This document shows, piece by piece, positions 1 through 10,400 of a stretch of DNA of 33,531 bases. The stretch comes from Citrobacter freundii (GTDB lineage: Bacteria; Bacteroidota; Bacteroidia; Chitinophagales; Chitinophagaceae), in contig QFQQ01000069.1 in assembly GCA_003243445.1 (NCBI GenBank), positions 1-33,531 on the forward strand, read 5' to 3'. The notes under the pieces were generated by a model, which was not told where the DNA came from, made no database searches, and saw only the letters and a list, made by a program, of their open reading frames with translations. Positions within the stretch are counted from its first letter, which is position 1; every line of letters begins with the position of its first letter. Both the position numbers and the translations under genes were made by a program.

Positions 1-281
1 TTGTTTAACAGACCATCTGCGCATCTGCGTGTTTTATATCTGCGTAAATCTGCGGGAACCTTACGCCATTCATAGATTTCAGTTAGGTCTCGATAACTAA
101 ACGGCATCGAATTAAAATTGTGGGTGAGGAATGCACGGTCCATTTGCAGTTAAAGACATCTCCTGCAAGAAGCCATCCGCTATCAATTAACAGCCGCCCA
201 CCTTACACAATCACGCGTTCCCCCTCAGGCTCTCCTCATCACCCCACGCACCCATTCGCGCTCATCCGCGAATCATTCGCA
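1..281. repeat. Intergenic degenerate short repeats
   Basis: No convincing gene is seen here. The heptamer ATCTGCG occurs four times at 15-21, 23-29, 38-44 and 48-54. A related degenerate run with TTCGCG, TCCGCG and TTCGCA lies at about 260-287, just before the stop codon of the minus-strand gene. Spaced short repeats of this kind are common between genes in Bacteroidota. Their function is unknown, and no stable hairpin was recognised. Confidence 0.55.
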
Positions 282-1706
282 TTAAACGTTTGTTTTAAGC
301 GTATCCTTCAACCCACTAGTCGCCTTCTCCACTACCTTCTTTCCCTTCTGTTGCGCTGGGTCCTCGGGTGTCTGTATAATAAATTTATAATTGCCTGCTT
401 CCAATACATCAAATTTGATCGTGCCTTTATCATCCACCATCAGATTCGTCATTCCGCCACCGGGATTTTTACCACCTTTCACAATGATCCCGCCGATCGG
501 GTTACCCGGTTTTGCAAGGGCTGATGCATCAACACGTTTCACTCCTTTTTCACTAATACTTTTTCCCTGTGACTGATCAGGCGTTGTGATAGCACTGGCG
601 TCGGATCGCTTCACCCCTTTCTCACTGATGCTTTTTGCCTGCGCTTCGTCAGGTGCGGTAAGCTTGAATTCATAGCTGCCTGTTTCCAGTCCCGTCAATT
701 CAAACTCTCCGTTCTCATCGCTAATAAGCAGCATATTTCCACCAGGGTTCTTCCCTCCTTTCACTACGATGCCTCCAATGGGTGAACCCGGTGCTGCCAC
801 CAATGCGTTATGCATCGGATTTGTTCCCGAAGTCCCGTTCCCATTATAAAGAGGGTTGGTGTGAGACTGTTTTGCGCCATTATCACCCGGCTTTGTCACT
901 TTACCTTTCAATCGCCTTGATGAGTTGCCAAAGCCCAGGCTGATCCCTGCATTTATATTCAGTGCGCGATAATTTGTTTCGGTCTTATTGCTTTGCATTT
1001 GCCCTGCGGCGAGTTGCTGCGGCTCATACGTATGCTGATCATTCAGTCCGCCGGCAGGGATCAGCGTCAGTTGTTCTGTGCTGATCTTCGGTCCCATCAA
1101 TAAAGATGAAGAAGCATATACATAAAGATTTGCCGCCAGCGGATAACTGATCCGCAGTTGCGGGATGGTCATAAAGCCCGTATGCTTTTCTTCCGGCGAA
1201 CCCACCAGCGCAACAGGTTTTCCGTTCACGTTTCCCCGCTGCACAAATCCTTTTTGTTTCAGGCTGAAAAAGCCACCGCTGAAGGAAGGCGACAATGAAA
1301 GTCTTCCCAATGCAAACGAAGCCTGCAGACCGGCCGTAGCGCTAAAGCCATTATTGGAGCTACCGCCTTTTTCAGTGCTGACATCGAGTTGTCCATTATA
1401 CAATTTATACGCAGCTTCCGTGCTGGCTGCATCCGCTGTGAGATTTTTACCATGATGATATGCACCTCCTGCGATCACCCCCAGTGCGAACTTACTGGCA
1501 GCATCTCCATTACTCCCGCCGCTATATAAAAACGGGATGAAGACATCTGCCTGCGCCTGGTAACCATTACCGGTATAGGCCTTGTTTTTTGTATCGGAAG
1601 ATGAATTGCTGAGGCCGCCGCCAACCGAAATAACGGCTGATTGTTGGGCTAAAACGGTACTGCCGGTAACTGTCAGCAGCAATGACGCGAGGATATGATT
1701 TTTCAT
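282..1706 (-). CDS. Secreted outer-membrane-type protein with duplicated C-terminal module
   Basis: This 474-residue protein of unknown function begins with a clear signal peptide (MKNHILASLL..., cleavage after AQ at about residue 21). Residues about 22-270 are rich in alternating aromatic and small residues, with Gly/Ser turns such as ISVGGGLSN and LSLSPSFSGGFFSL, as expected for an outer-membrane beta-barrel. From about residue 300 a module is present twice. Each copy starts with a motif like GGIVVKGGKNPGG and continues with a segment like GEFELTGLETGSYEF, which resembles small beta-sandwich (carboxypeptidase-regulatory or CNA-B-like) repeats. Between them KSISEKGVKR also appears twice. The gene stands alone; its nearest neighbour, the XRE gene, is divergent. 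The barrel call is by composition, and the C-terminal half may face the periplasm or the outside. Confidence 0.75.
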   Translation of the reverse strand: MKNHILASLLLTVTGSTVLAQQSAVISVGGGLSNSSSDTKNKAYTGNGYQAQADVFIPFLYSGGSNGDAASKFALGVIAGGAYHHGKNLTADAASTEAAYKLYNGQLDVSTEKGGSSNNGFSATAGLQASFALGRLSLSPSFSGGFFSLKQKGFVQRGNVNGKPVALVGSPEEKHTGFMTIPQLRISYPLAANLYVYASSSLLMGPKISTEQLTLIPAGGLNDQHTYEPQQLAAGQMQSNKTETNYRALNINAGISLGFGNSSRRLKGKVTKPGDNGAKQSHTNPLYNGNGTSGTNPMHNALVAAPGSPIGGIVVKGGKNPGGNMLLISDENGEFELTGLETGSYEFKLTAPDEAQAKSISEKGVKRSDASAITTPDQSQGKSISEKGVKRVDASALAKPGNPIGGIIVKGGKNPGGGMTNLMVDDKGTIKFDVLEAGNYKFIIQTPEDPAQQKGKKVVEKATSGLKDTLKTNV

Positions 1707-2134
1707 GGATGGTGTGGTTTTGGCAAGTTTGGCCGCCGGCGAGCCGGCGTTGGATTTTGATAATGAGAGCTAAGAACGGGAGAATTTGTGGGATTTGCAA
1801 GTGGGGATAGCACCAACCCGTTCTGGAAGATTATTTGTTCTGCGCGATCTCATTCATTATGTGCTTCTTTTCTCTTTTCAGAGAGTATGTTCCTACTAGG
1901 AAACTTCGCGCAGCTTGGATCACACAACCGCATACCACCGATGCGATACTTGCCATAGATTTTTACCTTATACTGCTAACCGCATTTGCAAAGAAATATT
2001 TCACCGTCATCAATTGGCAACAATGTTAATTGATTGGTAAAACCCACCGAAATTTTCAAATGTTGTGTAACATTTTAAGTAAAGCATTTTAGCTAAACCG
2101 GTGATATAAACGGCAATTTCAGCACCTATACAGT
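1707..2134. other. Divergent intergenic region
   Basis: About 430 bases separate two divergent genes, so promoters for both should lie here. Small ORFs exist but none has a recognisable product or codon pattern. The one clear element is an inverted repeat upstream of the XRE gene, listed separately. Confidence 0.4.
2058..2075. promoter_or_regulatory. Inverted repeat, candidate operator of the XRE gene
   Basis: AAATGTT-GTGT-AACATTT is a perfect 7-bp inverted repeat with a 4-base spacer, ending about 60 bases before the XRE start codon. Position and symmetry suit autoregulation by a dimeric HTH protein. The assignment is inference. Confidence 0.4.
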
Positions 2135-2509
2135 ATGGATTTGGGAAGCAAGATCGTGCAGCTGCGCAAGGACAACGGCCTCTCCAGGGAAGAACTGGCC
2201 AAGGAAGTCGGCACTTCTTCGGCCATTATCGACCGATATGAACGCAATGAGATGACCTCTTCCGTGGAAGTCGCCCCCAAGATTGCAGATGCACTGGAAG
2301 TGTCGCTGGACTATCTCATAGGCGCTTCTTCTTTTGTTGTGAAAGATAAAAAAATGCTCCATCACCTGGAACTGCTGGAGAAGATCGATGAAGCGGATCG
2401 CGAGACCATTTTAAAAGTCGTCGATAATTATCTAACCACCGCACAACTGAGACAACCACTAAAAAAATCAAAAAGGCATAAAATAAAAGCCCGGCAGTGC
2501 CGGACTTGA
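2135..2509 (+). CDS. XRE-family HTH transcriptional regulator
   Basis: This 124-residue protein has a Cro/C1-type helix-turn-helix at about residues 6-60. It includes LSREELAKEVGTSSAIIDRYE and the usual following helix around LEVSLDYLIG. Residues about 70-105 form a helical tail (LLEKIDEADRETILKVVDNY), typical of Bacteroidota XRE repressors and likely used for dimerisation. The last residues are basic (KKSKRHKIKARQCRT), and their codons lie inside a terminator-like hairpin, so the C terminus may have been extended by read-in to the terminator. It is divergent from the gene at 282-1706 and convergent with the RHS operon. Its target is unknown; a nearby inverted repeat may be its own operator. 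Confidence 0.85.
   Translation: MDLGSKIVQLRKDNGLSREELAKEVGTSSAIIDRYERNEMTSSVEVAPKIADALEVSLDYLIGASSFVVKDKKMLHHLELLEKIDEADRETILKVVDNYLTTAQLRQPLKKSKRHKIKARQCRT
2487..2507 (+). terminator. Hairpin overlapping the end of the XRE gene
   Basis: AAGCCCGGC-AGT-GCCGGACTT forms a stem with one C/A mismatch (CCGGC/GCCGG plus AAG/CTT). It covers the last codons and part of the stop codon, and is followed after a short gap by ATCTTTT. It is probably the intrinsic terminator of the XRE gene and may also stop convergent RHS-operon transcripts. Confidence 0.55.
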
Positions 2510-2771
2510 GAAAATCTTTTATTAAACAACGGCTACTTTTTCGGCAGATAGCGGACGGCTTTTGCAAAGCCGATACATAGCCAGAGGCGTACGCACAACT
2601 CTCGATGATTGAACAAACGTGACAGGCTACGGAGAACGGGGGCTCATTGATACTTACATCCGGACGATAAAGCCAGAAAGGCGCATGCTTAATGAATACC
2701 TTCTGCATTATCCAGACTATCAGAAAAATAATAACCCAGATTGTATTAAGGCGAATAAGATGCTACGCAAC

Positions 2772-3137
2772 CTAAAGTTTGTATAGCAAAAACTCTATAG
2801 TAGCAATAGACAAGATTATGCACAGAAAAATAAGTACATTTTTTTTATAATCGGTATATATTTTTCTATACCGAAACAATTTCGAACGTGTGATATTGCG
2901 TTCTAATAATGCGAAAAAAATTAGCCATATAAACAAAAAAATACCAGCCTTTATTCCATTACTTAAATTTTTAGCCATCTGGAATATTGCGAATGAGACA
3001 ATAAACGAGCCAGCTATAGATATAGACAAATTAGATCTATATATATATCCCTTTCCAGTTCTATAATACTTCGATTTGTAAAGCATATACACTAACGAAT
3101 ACTGGATTCTGCTTACTATATTAATATCTTTCACCAT
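2772..3137 (-). CDS. Putative membrane immunity protein of the RHS toxin
   Basis: The 121-residue product has three predicted membrane helices at about residues 37-57 (around ISIAGSFIVSFAIFQ), 63-83 (GIKAGIFLFIWLIFFALLE) and 101-120 (VLIFLCIILSIATIEFLL), with basic loops between them. Its ATG lies inside the 3' end of the RHS gene: ATGGTGA holds both this start and the RHS stop, a 7-base overlap that implies translational coupling. A small gene placed directly after an RHS gene is the classic position of the cognate immunity gene. A membrane immunity protein fits a toxin whose C terminus is itself hydrophobic. The gene is visibly more A/T-rich than the RHS shell, as expected for an exchanged toxin/immunity cassette. 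No known Imm family was recognised; the role is inferred from position and topology. Confidence 0.65.
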   Translation of the reverse strand: MVKDINIVSRIQYSLVYMLYKSKYYRTGKGYIYRSNLSISIAGSFIVSFAIFQMAKNLSNGIKAGIFLFIWLIFFALLERNITRSKLFRYRKIYTDYKKNVLIFLCIILSIATIEFLLYKL

Positions 3138-6100
3138 AAATCAAATACATCGGCTATTCCCATTCCTATATTCACAGCAACCACTATTCCAAGTCCCCAA
3201 GGTCCACTGGCGGCAATTGGTCCTTCAATAGTTGCCCAAATGCCCTTCACCGCTGCTTTGCCATAATCACCTTTACGAATATCCATTGCAATGTCAACGC
3301 CGGTAGCTACTTTCCCAACAACCCTTCCAACTTTAAATTCATCAAACACATCTGCTACAAGATTCTCACCAGTCGAAACTCCTCGTGCGCTATTTTGAAG
3401 TGCCTGACCTGTTAAAGAAACGCCAGAAGTTGCATCCCTTGCCAAACTTGACGCGTCCTCGACATTATCTATTGCATCTAACGCTTTCGTTACGCTACCT
3501 TTAACTTCACTTATTGACCCGTCTGCTTTTAAGTCATAAGCCTTTGGAACAGCATCTGCGTCCGTAACCCCTTTTTCTACTACCGCAGTCGCACCAAGAT
3601 ACTTAACATCGTTATAAGTACCTCCATTCGCCGCCATTGTTCGCCCCCATTGCTTCGCGGTTTTTTCATCTTTGACGCTCTCGACATATTGTATGTGATT
3701 CTCTCCATGCTCATCCGTATATTTAACCCAATCCATAGGAGCCATCCCATCAGGATCGATAAATCTTATTGGATTATCAAATGCATAATTATATGGAGAT
3801 AATCGCCGCATCTTTTCACTCAGCGGATCAATTATATGCCACCTGCCTATCTGATTATCATACATTCTCGCTCCATAGTCAGTCCATTCAAGCCCCGATC
3901 CATCACTGAACTCTTTTCGTTGCTCTTCCTTGCCGTTATACTTGTATTTATTCTCAGGCCCTCCGAACGCCAACGCCTTAGACGATATTCCCGCCATAGT
4001 AAGCCCAAACGGATAATAATGACTCTCCTCCAACAACCTCCCCCTCACATGCGTCACCTGCAAATTATCAAAGAACACATCCTGACTCGTCTCATTGCTC
4101 ACATAAATATACAAATATCCGTTCTTCGCCACCGGCATATTTGTTTTATTAAATGTCTTGAATACCCCACTTGCGTCCACCGCTTCTGCTCCACTGGAGG
4201 AAGACACAAACCTGAACTGCTCATCAAACAGTACCCAGTTCAGGTAAGCTTTAGGCTTGCCCGACACACCCGGCTGCGTCGCCAGGAATGCCGTTACCTG
4301 CGGATCGAGAATCGTGCTGGTCAGACCGCCGGCGCCGAACTTGCCTCCGCTGATACCCGGCGCACCGCTCATGAGTGCGGATACGATCGAATTGAGCGGA
4401 CTGGCGTTGGTAGTGGAACTGCTTCCCGTCCACCACGCATTTGCACGGAGGTGGAAGGTATCGCCTGCCATTACCCTCAACAGCACTGATGGCCCGATCT
4501 TATTGCCGTCACCACGAACCAGTGAAACCTTATCATTCGGGTTGGTATAGGTATCTGTCGGATAGCCGGAAGGCTTGTCAACCCTGGTGGAAGACACATT
4601 TCCATAGATCGCTTCTTCTGTGGTAGCCTGGGCTGTTTCCATGCTGGCAACCGGATAGGCATCTGTCCGTGATTCATTCGTCAGTACCATCCTGACATTC
4701 CCCAGATGATCTTTCACAAAATAATCATATACAAAATCGTTACCCACCTTTCTGATACGGCCCTCTTCCATCGCCAGAAAGGAAAGCGAGTCATCAACAA
4801 ATATGGCTTCATCCATATAAATGGTACCAATCGTATCTACGCCCGGTTCTGAAACAAATTTTCTGACTTTAGTTCCATCCGCAGTGTAGTAATATTCAAC
4901 ATAGCCTTTAATAGTACTGCTGTTCTGCCGCACATGTATCTTTGTTGGCAATCCCAGGAAGTTATATTGAATACCATCACTGCCAGTAATACTGCGTAGC
5001 CCTCTGTTCATGTCCATCGTCAGGCTGCCATTAGCGTTATAGGTGTAGTCAGTGGTGCTGGATGTTTTGGTGCCGCCCAGTTCATCCATCTGGTATTTGG
5101 AGCTTTTGAAATCCCCCAGCTTTGAAGCCGTATCATTTACCCGATCCAATACGTTCTTTAACTTGTTTGATTGACTGAGATAAGTGTATAACAAACTGTC
5201 AATGGCCTGGCTACTTCCATTTTTCAATCCTCTTTGATTCATCGTAAGTATATTGCCGTTAGCATCATAGCTCATTCCCGACAAGGTAAAATCAATGCCC
5301 GCTGTTTTATTGAACTGCAGTTGTGTGAACTGATTGAACTCTGCCGATAATAACCGGTTGGCTCCGTCATACGTAAAATCATACTTACGGGTCTGGTCAT
5401 CGCCCGTACTCTTCCACAACATTCCGGCGATATTGCCATTGAATTGCGCAGACACATAGCTGGCGCTGGTATTGCTGATTGTTAAGGCGGTTTTGTCATA
5501 GCCCAGATCGAATCCAAAATAGTTAGTGGTTGACGCTGTGTCTTTCAAATAAGACCGGTTTGCTCCCAGCAGCCATCCCCGGACATTGTAATCGTATGTC
5601 AAGGTCTCCAGGCCAGCACCACTGTTGAAATCAGGATCCAGTTTCTTTACGGATAACTGTCCAAGCGCATCATAGCGATTCTCAACGATTTTTTTAAAAA
5701 CGGAAGGAATAGCTCCGCCATTGATATCGGAGTGGCCCACTTTTTTTTCAATGGCTACCAACCTGCTCAGGTCATCATAGGTCATTTTTGTGACCAGCAC
5801 GATGGTCTTTGCATTAGTGCCGGATTTCCGTAAACGTTTTACCGTGATCAATGGAAGGCCACTCCAGCTATATTGTGTGGTGAGAATATCATCGCCTCCC
5901 GTAACGTTTCGGCTTTTGAGCTGGATCACACGCCCCTTATCATCATAGATCATCACCTTATACACAAAAGAGGAAGTGTTGATCTGTCGAACACGGCTCC
6001 AGGTTACCATGCCCAGGACAGCTGTTGTGGGAGTTAAGGGCTGTGCATACAATGGAGATTGATTATAATTGGTGTAGAATTGCCCGGACCAGGTGTTATC

Positions 6101-7399
6101 AAATGTCCCGGTCAGTCCGGAAGGCAAACCGTTATAGTCATCATAGTGAGTCTCTGACCACAACTCATAACCCGACGCTGTTGAAGGATAATTGATGGTA
6201 TTGCTGGCCGTGTCCATTAAAGCGGTGAAAGCAGTTGAACTCGAAAGCAAACCTGTTTCTATCACCATGTTCAGCGCATTATATTTTGTCACCAGCCATC
6301 TGTTCGGCGTCACTGAGCGCATACCCGCATCCTGCGACATGATCAGCCGGTCCCTCGCATCATACACCATCCGGCTTTCACCCGCGCCGGGAACCTTTTT
6401 CATGATCATCCTGTTCCTGCTGTCATATTCATAGCGGAAACATTGTTCGGCCAGGATCGTTTCGGTCAGTGTCCAGTTCGCATTGATAAATCTTACGCCT
6501 GCGGGTTGGATAACGCAACGAAGGTTATTCAGATAATCATAGATGTAGTAGGTACAAAGCCAATCGATGCCATGTCCTACACCCGTACCCGGATCTCCCG
6601 TGCCGCTTACCTGTACTTTTTTCAGGACGACCAACCCCGATTTATCTTTAAACTCGATGACCTGTTTATTATGCTCATTAATAACGATTGTCTTGGTAAG
6701 CTGTCCGGCACCATAGATCGACGAAGAGGCATAGGTACCCCATGTGCCCAGAGATGCAGGGGCTGTCACATTCCACACACGAACGCTGTCTGCTACTGTA
6801 TTGATCAGGTACTTCATCTTGACAGAACGTCTGTTTGCCTCCAGTATCTGTCCGGCGGTACCTGCCCAATTGTTACCCGGAGCAAATGTTTCTTGAGGCC
6901 GGTTCAGCGGAGAGCTTTCAAAATTCGTTTGCGAATAAAAATAACTCTCATTCTGTCCGTTCAATGGAGAAAGTGCATACGCATTACTGTACGCGTTCGC
7001 CTGCTGTACGTCTGGCTGTGTGCTCTTGTAAAGCCCATCCTGCAAAGAAGTATTTCCACCAGCATCGTTTGCGCCGAAAGGAAGGAATTTATAACGCTCT
7101 CTCCCGAATTCATCGTATGAGCTTATAGCAACCATATCCCTTGCAGAAGAGCCGGAAGCCAGGGACGTTTGCTTTGAAACAGTTTGTACAGGCCTGCCCA
7201 ATCCATCAAGGTATTGAGTGGTCATGACAAAACTTTCAGGCAGAACAGCCCCGGTAATATTCGCTGAATTGGTCTCAGGCTTCCGCGCATCCCAGGTACG
7301 CACATAATTTAAAGGGCCTGTATAATTCGGCATTACCTGAGCATCCGCCATCAGCGATGACAATATGAATACGCCTGCAAATATTTTTCTCAATCGCAT
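3131..7399 (-). CDS. DUF6443-type RHS polymorphic toxin
   Basis: This is a secreted RHS protein of about 1422 residues. An upstream in-frame ATG at 7489 exists, but the signal peptide (MRLRKIFAGVFILSSLMADAQ) starts at 7399, so that start is chosen. The N terminus matches DUF6443 (NYVRTWDARKP... then TTQYLDGLGRPVQTVSKQ). The middle is a long array of YD/RHS repeats such as YDDKGRVIQL, YDANGNIL and YDYNVRGWL. The conserved RHS core follows (ARMYDNQIGRWHIIDPLSE, SPYNYAFDNPIRF, IDPDG at residues 1214-1218). In Tc-toxin C subunits and RHS toxins this motif marks the end of the cage and the self-cleavage region. The last ~201 residues are a variable tip that ends in a Gly/Ala-rich hydrophobic stretch (around GPWGLGIVVAVNIGMGIADVF), suggesting a membrane-acting toxin. 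The upstream gene encodes the probable other half of the shell, and the downstream gene the immunity protein. Confidence 0.88.
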   Translation of the reverse strand: MRLRKIFAGVFILSSLMADAQVMPNYTGPLNYVRTWDARKPETNSANITGAVLPESFVMTTQYLDGLGRPVQTVSKQTSLASGSSARDMVAISSYDEFGRERYKFLPFGANDAGGNTSLQDGLYKSTQPDVQQANAYSNAYALSPLNGQNESYFYSQTNFESSPLNRPQETFAPGNNWAGTAGQILEANRRSVKMKYLINTVADSVRVWNVTAPASLGTWGTYASSSIYGAGQLTKTIVINEHNKQVIEFKDKSGLVVLKKVQVSGTGDPGTGVGHGIDWLCTYYIYDYLNNLRCVIQPAGVRFINANWTLTETILAEQCFRYEYDSRNRMIMKKVPGAGESRMVYDARDRLIMSQDAGMRSVTPNRWLVTKYNALNMVIETGLLSSSTAFTALMDTASNTINYPSTASGYELWSETHYDDYNGLPSGLTGTFDNTWSGQFYTNYNQSPLYAQPLTPTTAVLGMVTWSRVRQINTSSFVYKVMIYDDKGRVIQLKSRNVTGGDDILTTQYSWSGLPLITVKRLRKSGTNAKTIVLVTKMTYDDLSRLVAIEKKVGHSDINGGAIPSVFKKIVENRYDALGQLSVKKLDPDFNSGAGLETLTYDYNVRGWLLGANRSYLKDTASTTNYFGFDLGYDKTALTISNTSASYVSAQFNGNIAGMLWKSTGDDQTRKYDFTYDGANRLLSAEFNQFTQLQFNKTAGIDFTLSGMSYDANGNILTMNQRGLKNGSSQAIDSLLYTYLSQSNKLKNVLDRVNDTASKLGDFKSSKYQMDELGGTKTSSTTDYTYNANGSLTMDMNRGLRSITGSDGIQYNFLGLPTKIHVRQNSSTIKGYVEYYYTADGTKVRKFVSEPGVDTIGTIYMDEAIFVDDSLSFLAMEEGRIRKVGNDFVYDYFVKDHLGNVRMVLTNESRTDAYPVASMETAQATTEEAIYGNVSSTRVDKPSGYPTDTYTNPNDKVSLVRGDGNKIGPSVLLRVMAGDTFHLRANAWWTGSSSTTNASPLNSIVSALMSGAPGISGGKFGAGGLTSTILDPQVTAFLATQPGVSGKPKAYLNWVLFDEQFRFVSSSSGAEAVDASGVFKTFNKTNMPVAKNGYLYIYVSNETSQDVFFDNLQVTHVRGRLLEESHYYPFGLTMAGISSKALAFGGPENKYKYNGKEEQRKEFSDGSGLEWTDYGARMYDNQIGRWHIIDPLSEKMRRLSPYNYAFDNPIRFIDPDGMAPMDWVKYTDEHGENHIQYVESVKDEKTAKQWGRTMAANGGTYNDVKYLGATAVVEKGVTDADAVPKAYDLKADGSISEVKGSVTKALDAIDNVEDASSLARDATSGVSLTGQALQNSARGVSTGENLVADVFDEFKVGRVVGKVATGVDIAMDIRKGDYGKAAVKGIWATIEGPIAASGPWGLGIVVAVNIGMGIADVFDLW

Positions 7400-7492
7400 G
7401 TTATTCCCGTTAGTGATAACTAAAATAGAATTATTGTATCTGGATAAGGCCTTGACAACAACTGTCTCTTCCCCGCTCACAATTCTCAATTA

Positions 7493-10400
7493 TTATTCAA
7501 CACCACAAGCTCCCGGCTGACCGGCATAGTTGTAGCAAATCTTTTTTACGATATTATTATCATGATCGCGAACCAGTGATAGACGGTTATGGTCATCATA
7601 TTCGTAATAAGTGGTGCGTCCGTTTGCATCGGTTTCGCTGGTAATACCCACCCCTGATTTATACGTATAAGTGAAGACCATGGCCCCTGGTATTGAACGC
7701 AAATTGTTCAAATGACTACGCAAAGCGGCATCGCTTGTTGGACTATTTAACACCGATGGAGTGATATATGAGCTCGCCACGGCATAAGTGGAATTCAGAA
7801 TTTTCGCAACCGGGTACTGACCGTTGTAGCCCCACAGATAAACTTCCTTCACATCATTGGCTTTCTGTTGCTCTGATAGTTTATCGGCGGAAGAATAATT
7901 GTAAAACACTTTAGCTTCCGGCGTGTGAGTAAGATACCCCTGCCATAGTTCCCTCACTTGCATATATCCTGACCCCGCAGCCTGGGCATATTTAGAGATG
8001 AAGGTTGACGTCGGAGCACCGTTTGTCTGGCTTACTTGCTTCAGTGGAATGGCGATCATATTCCGTTTGATCAGTGTATCCCAGACTGCTGTAGCATTGC
8101 CACTGGAAGCACTATCCACCGCATAGTAAATAAACTGATCCAGACCTTCTCCCTTACTGGACGTGGATATCTGGCGACTTACCTGCATATTCTTCATGTT
8201 GTAGATAAGCTCCAGGTTTGTTACGATCGAGTCCGCATTATACTGATTGAATTCGATGGTCCGTTTATTCCGTAAGAAAGAAGTTCTTGGGGCATAAGGA
8301 TAAGGCTCGTTCCAATAAAGAACACCTGATTCGCCCCCGCTCAATTCACAGGCAGGTCCGTTCAACACCTTGAAGGTTTTCATTGCTGTATAAGCCAGGC
8401 TGTCCATCAGGTAATTAGAATACTGATTCCGCTCTTCTCTTAGCAGCCGGAAACCGGAAGCAGCCTTCGCAAATATTTTTGTGTTGATCAGGTGACCCCT
8501 GAATTCTGAATTATCCCAGGCGGGAACGAATGGCGTGGAATTAGAGACTTCGTCTCTGAGATAATCGAATTGATATTGGGTGTACCCTTGCTCGGCAAGA
8601 CTATCCCTCAACTCGATTACATTTTTGTATCCTACAAAACTTCCGCCATGAGAAGTTTGCATTACAGAGTTATCCGCAACAATGTAACTGGCAACTACGT
8701 CGGGGCAGTTTGCATGCTGCACCCGGAAAAACGCAGAGCCGCTGATCGGACTGCCGGAAGAAGTGTCCGAATCCAGGCCGTTTGTATACTGATACTTTTT
8801 AGTATAGGTGTTTCCTCCGTTATCTGTCGTTTTGATACTCTTTACTCTCAAGCCGCCAATATATGCATGCTTATAAGTAGTATCCACTTCCCGCCATTTC
8901 AGGTACATAAAGAACCCTTGTTCACTGACGGGTGTCTGTGCAAACATCGCCTTGAGTTCGTACCGCCCCTTCTTCAAATAATATAATGACATGTTATTTA
9001 CTACGGGGATATTTATATCGCTGTTCCAGGAATCAATACCACGGATAAAGAGCTGCGCACAGTTCACCGCCGGAGGAGGATCGCTTACGCATTCTTTGTC
9101 TCCCAGGACGATATTGACAAAAGAGCCCCCGGCATTGTCATTATTGATGAAATAATCCCGGTCACTGTAAATGGATATTGTATCAATAAACGTATTGCTG
9201 CTTATTTCATGTTCAGGTAGCAGGTAAGCGTTTTTTTCGAGGTAAACAGCGGGGAACTCCTTATTTACATCAAGCACCTGGTGTGTTTCATATTCGATGT
9301 CCGTATAACCTCCGGTAGGCAGGTATATGCGGTTTAGTATCCCAAACTGATTTACCGACGGATTCACAAACCTGTTTGCACCGGGAGCGGCCTGTGGCAA
9401 AAGCACAGCGCCTTTAGGGATTTCTGGAATCAGATTCTGATTTGAATGCTGTGCGTTATAATACCCCCAAAAATCCTGCGCCGCAGATACGCGGCATGGG
9501 GCCACAATAGTATTATTATACTGGAAAGAATGCATCACGCTGTCCGTTCCTGTCAATGACATTTCTGCAAAACTCTTCAGGAAAAGTCTTTTCTGCTCAT
9601 ACGTGAAAGATGATACCATCGCACAGAGAGGATCATAAGAAACTGCTGAAGTATACTCATAGTGCAGGTTGATCTTTTTGATGAGGTTATTGTCATTGTC
9701 ACGGACCTCCAGCGACTTCAGGGCATACGAACCATTCAGATCTTCCCGGAAGTCATCTGCTCCGACAAATGTTACCGATCCTTCAGCACTGCTGATCATC
9801 GAGGGGATTTTTGTCTGAACTGTTGTGGTGGAGATCAGGCTGGAATTATCAGGACAATAGCCGTTCAATTCCCGGCGCATGGGGTTTAGCGTTCGGGTAA
9901 TTACCGAATAAGTGCCATAGCCGAAATTGATGGCGTCTGTCTTATTACTGTTCGTAATTGTTGACACGTACCATGCGTTTCGCGTAACAGGAGAATTGAA
10001 TGTTCCGCTGCTTTGCGATGTTTCCCGATCAGCAAACAGGTATATGTTTCCTATGTCATCGATGATCTGAATTGCGTCTATTGAACCCGCCCCTACTTTT
10101 GTGATGGCAAAATTCCTGTATGGCGTCGTCTGGTATTTCTCCAGGTATGGATCCCAATAGAAATAACCTGACCGGCCGTCCGCCAGCGTATAATGGAAGT
10201 AGTCGGGCTCCGTGTCAAGCTGGCCGTTAGCAATCTGGCAAATAATATCTCCAGTAAGGCCGGAAGGATGACTGGGTGTATTGGATATCTCAATGATCTC
10301 ATGGATCTTCTTGCCCATGTATGGTACGGAAATGCCAGGATAGTCTTCATCCGGCAATCCGCGAACCGTGCGGGTCACGACCGGGATAGTCGTCAAATTC

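Noticed and set aside
1..60. CRISPR-like short repeats (ATCTGCG)
   Set aside because: Units are only 7 bases with spacers of 1-8 bases; not a CRISPR architecture.
3836..4489. 217-codon plus-strand frame
   Set aside because: It lies antisense to the RHS repeat and core region, has no start context and no family; a shadow of the RHS gene.
6443..7120. 225-codon plus-strand frame
   Set aside because: Antisense to the N-terminal part of the DUF6443 RHS gene; composition is Cys/Arg-rich noise.
7400..7489. Upstream start of the second RHS gene at 7489
   Set aside because: It would place 30 residues in front of a clear signal peptide; the ATG at 7399 gives a normal secreted protein.
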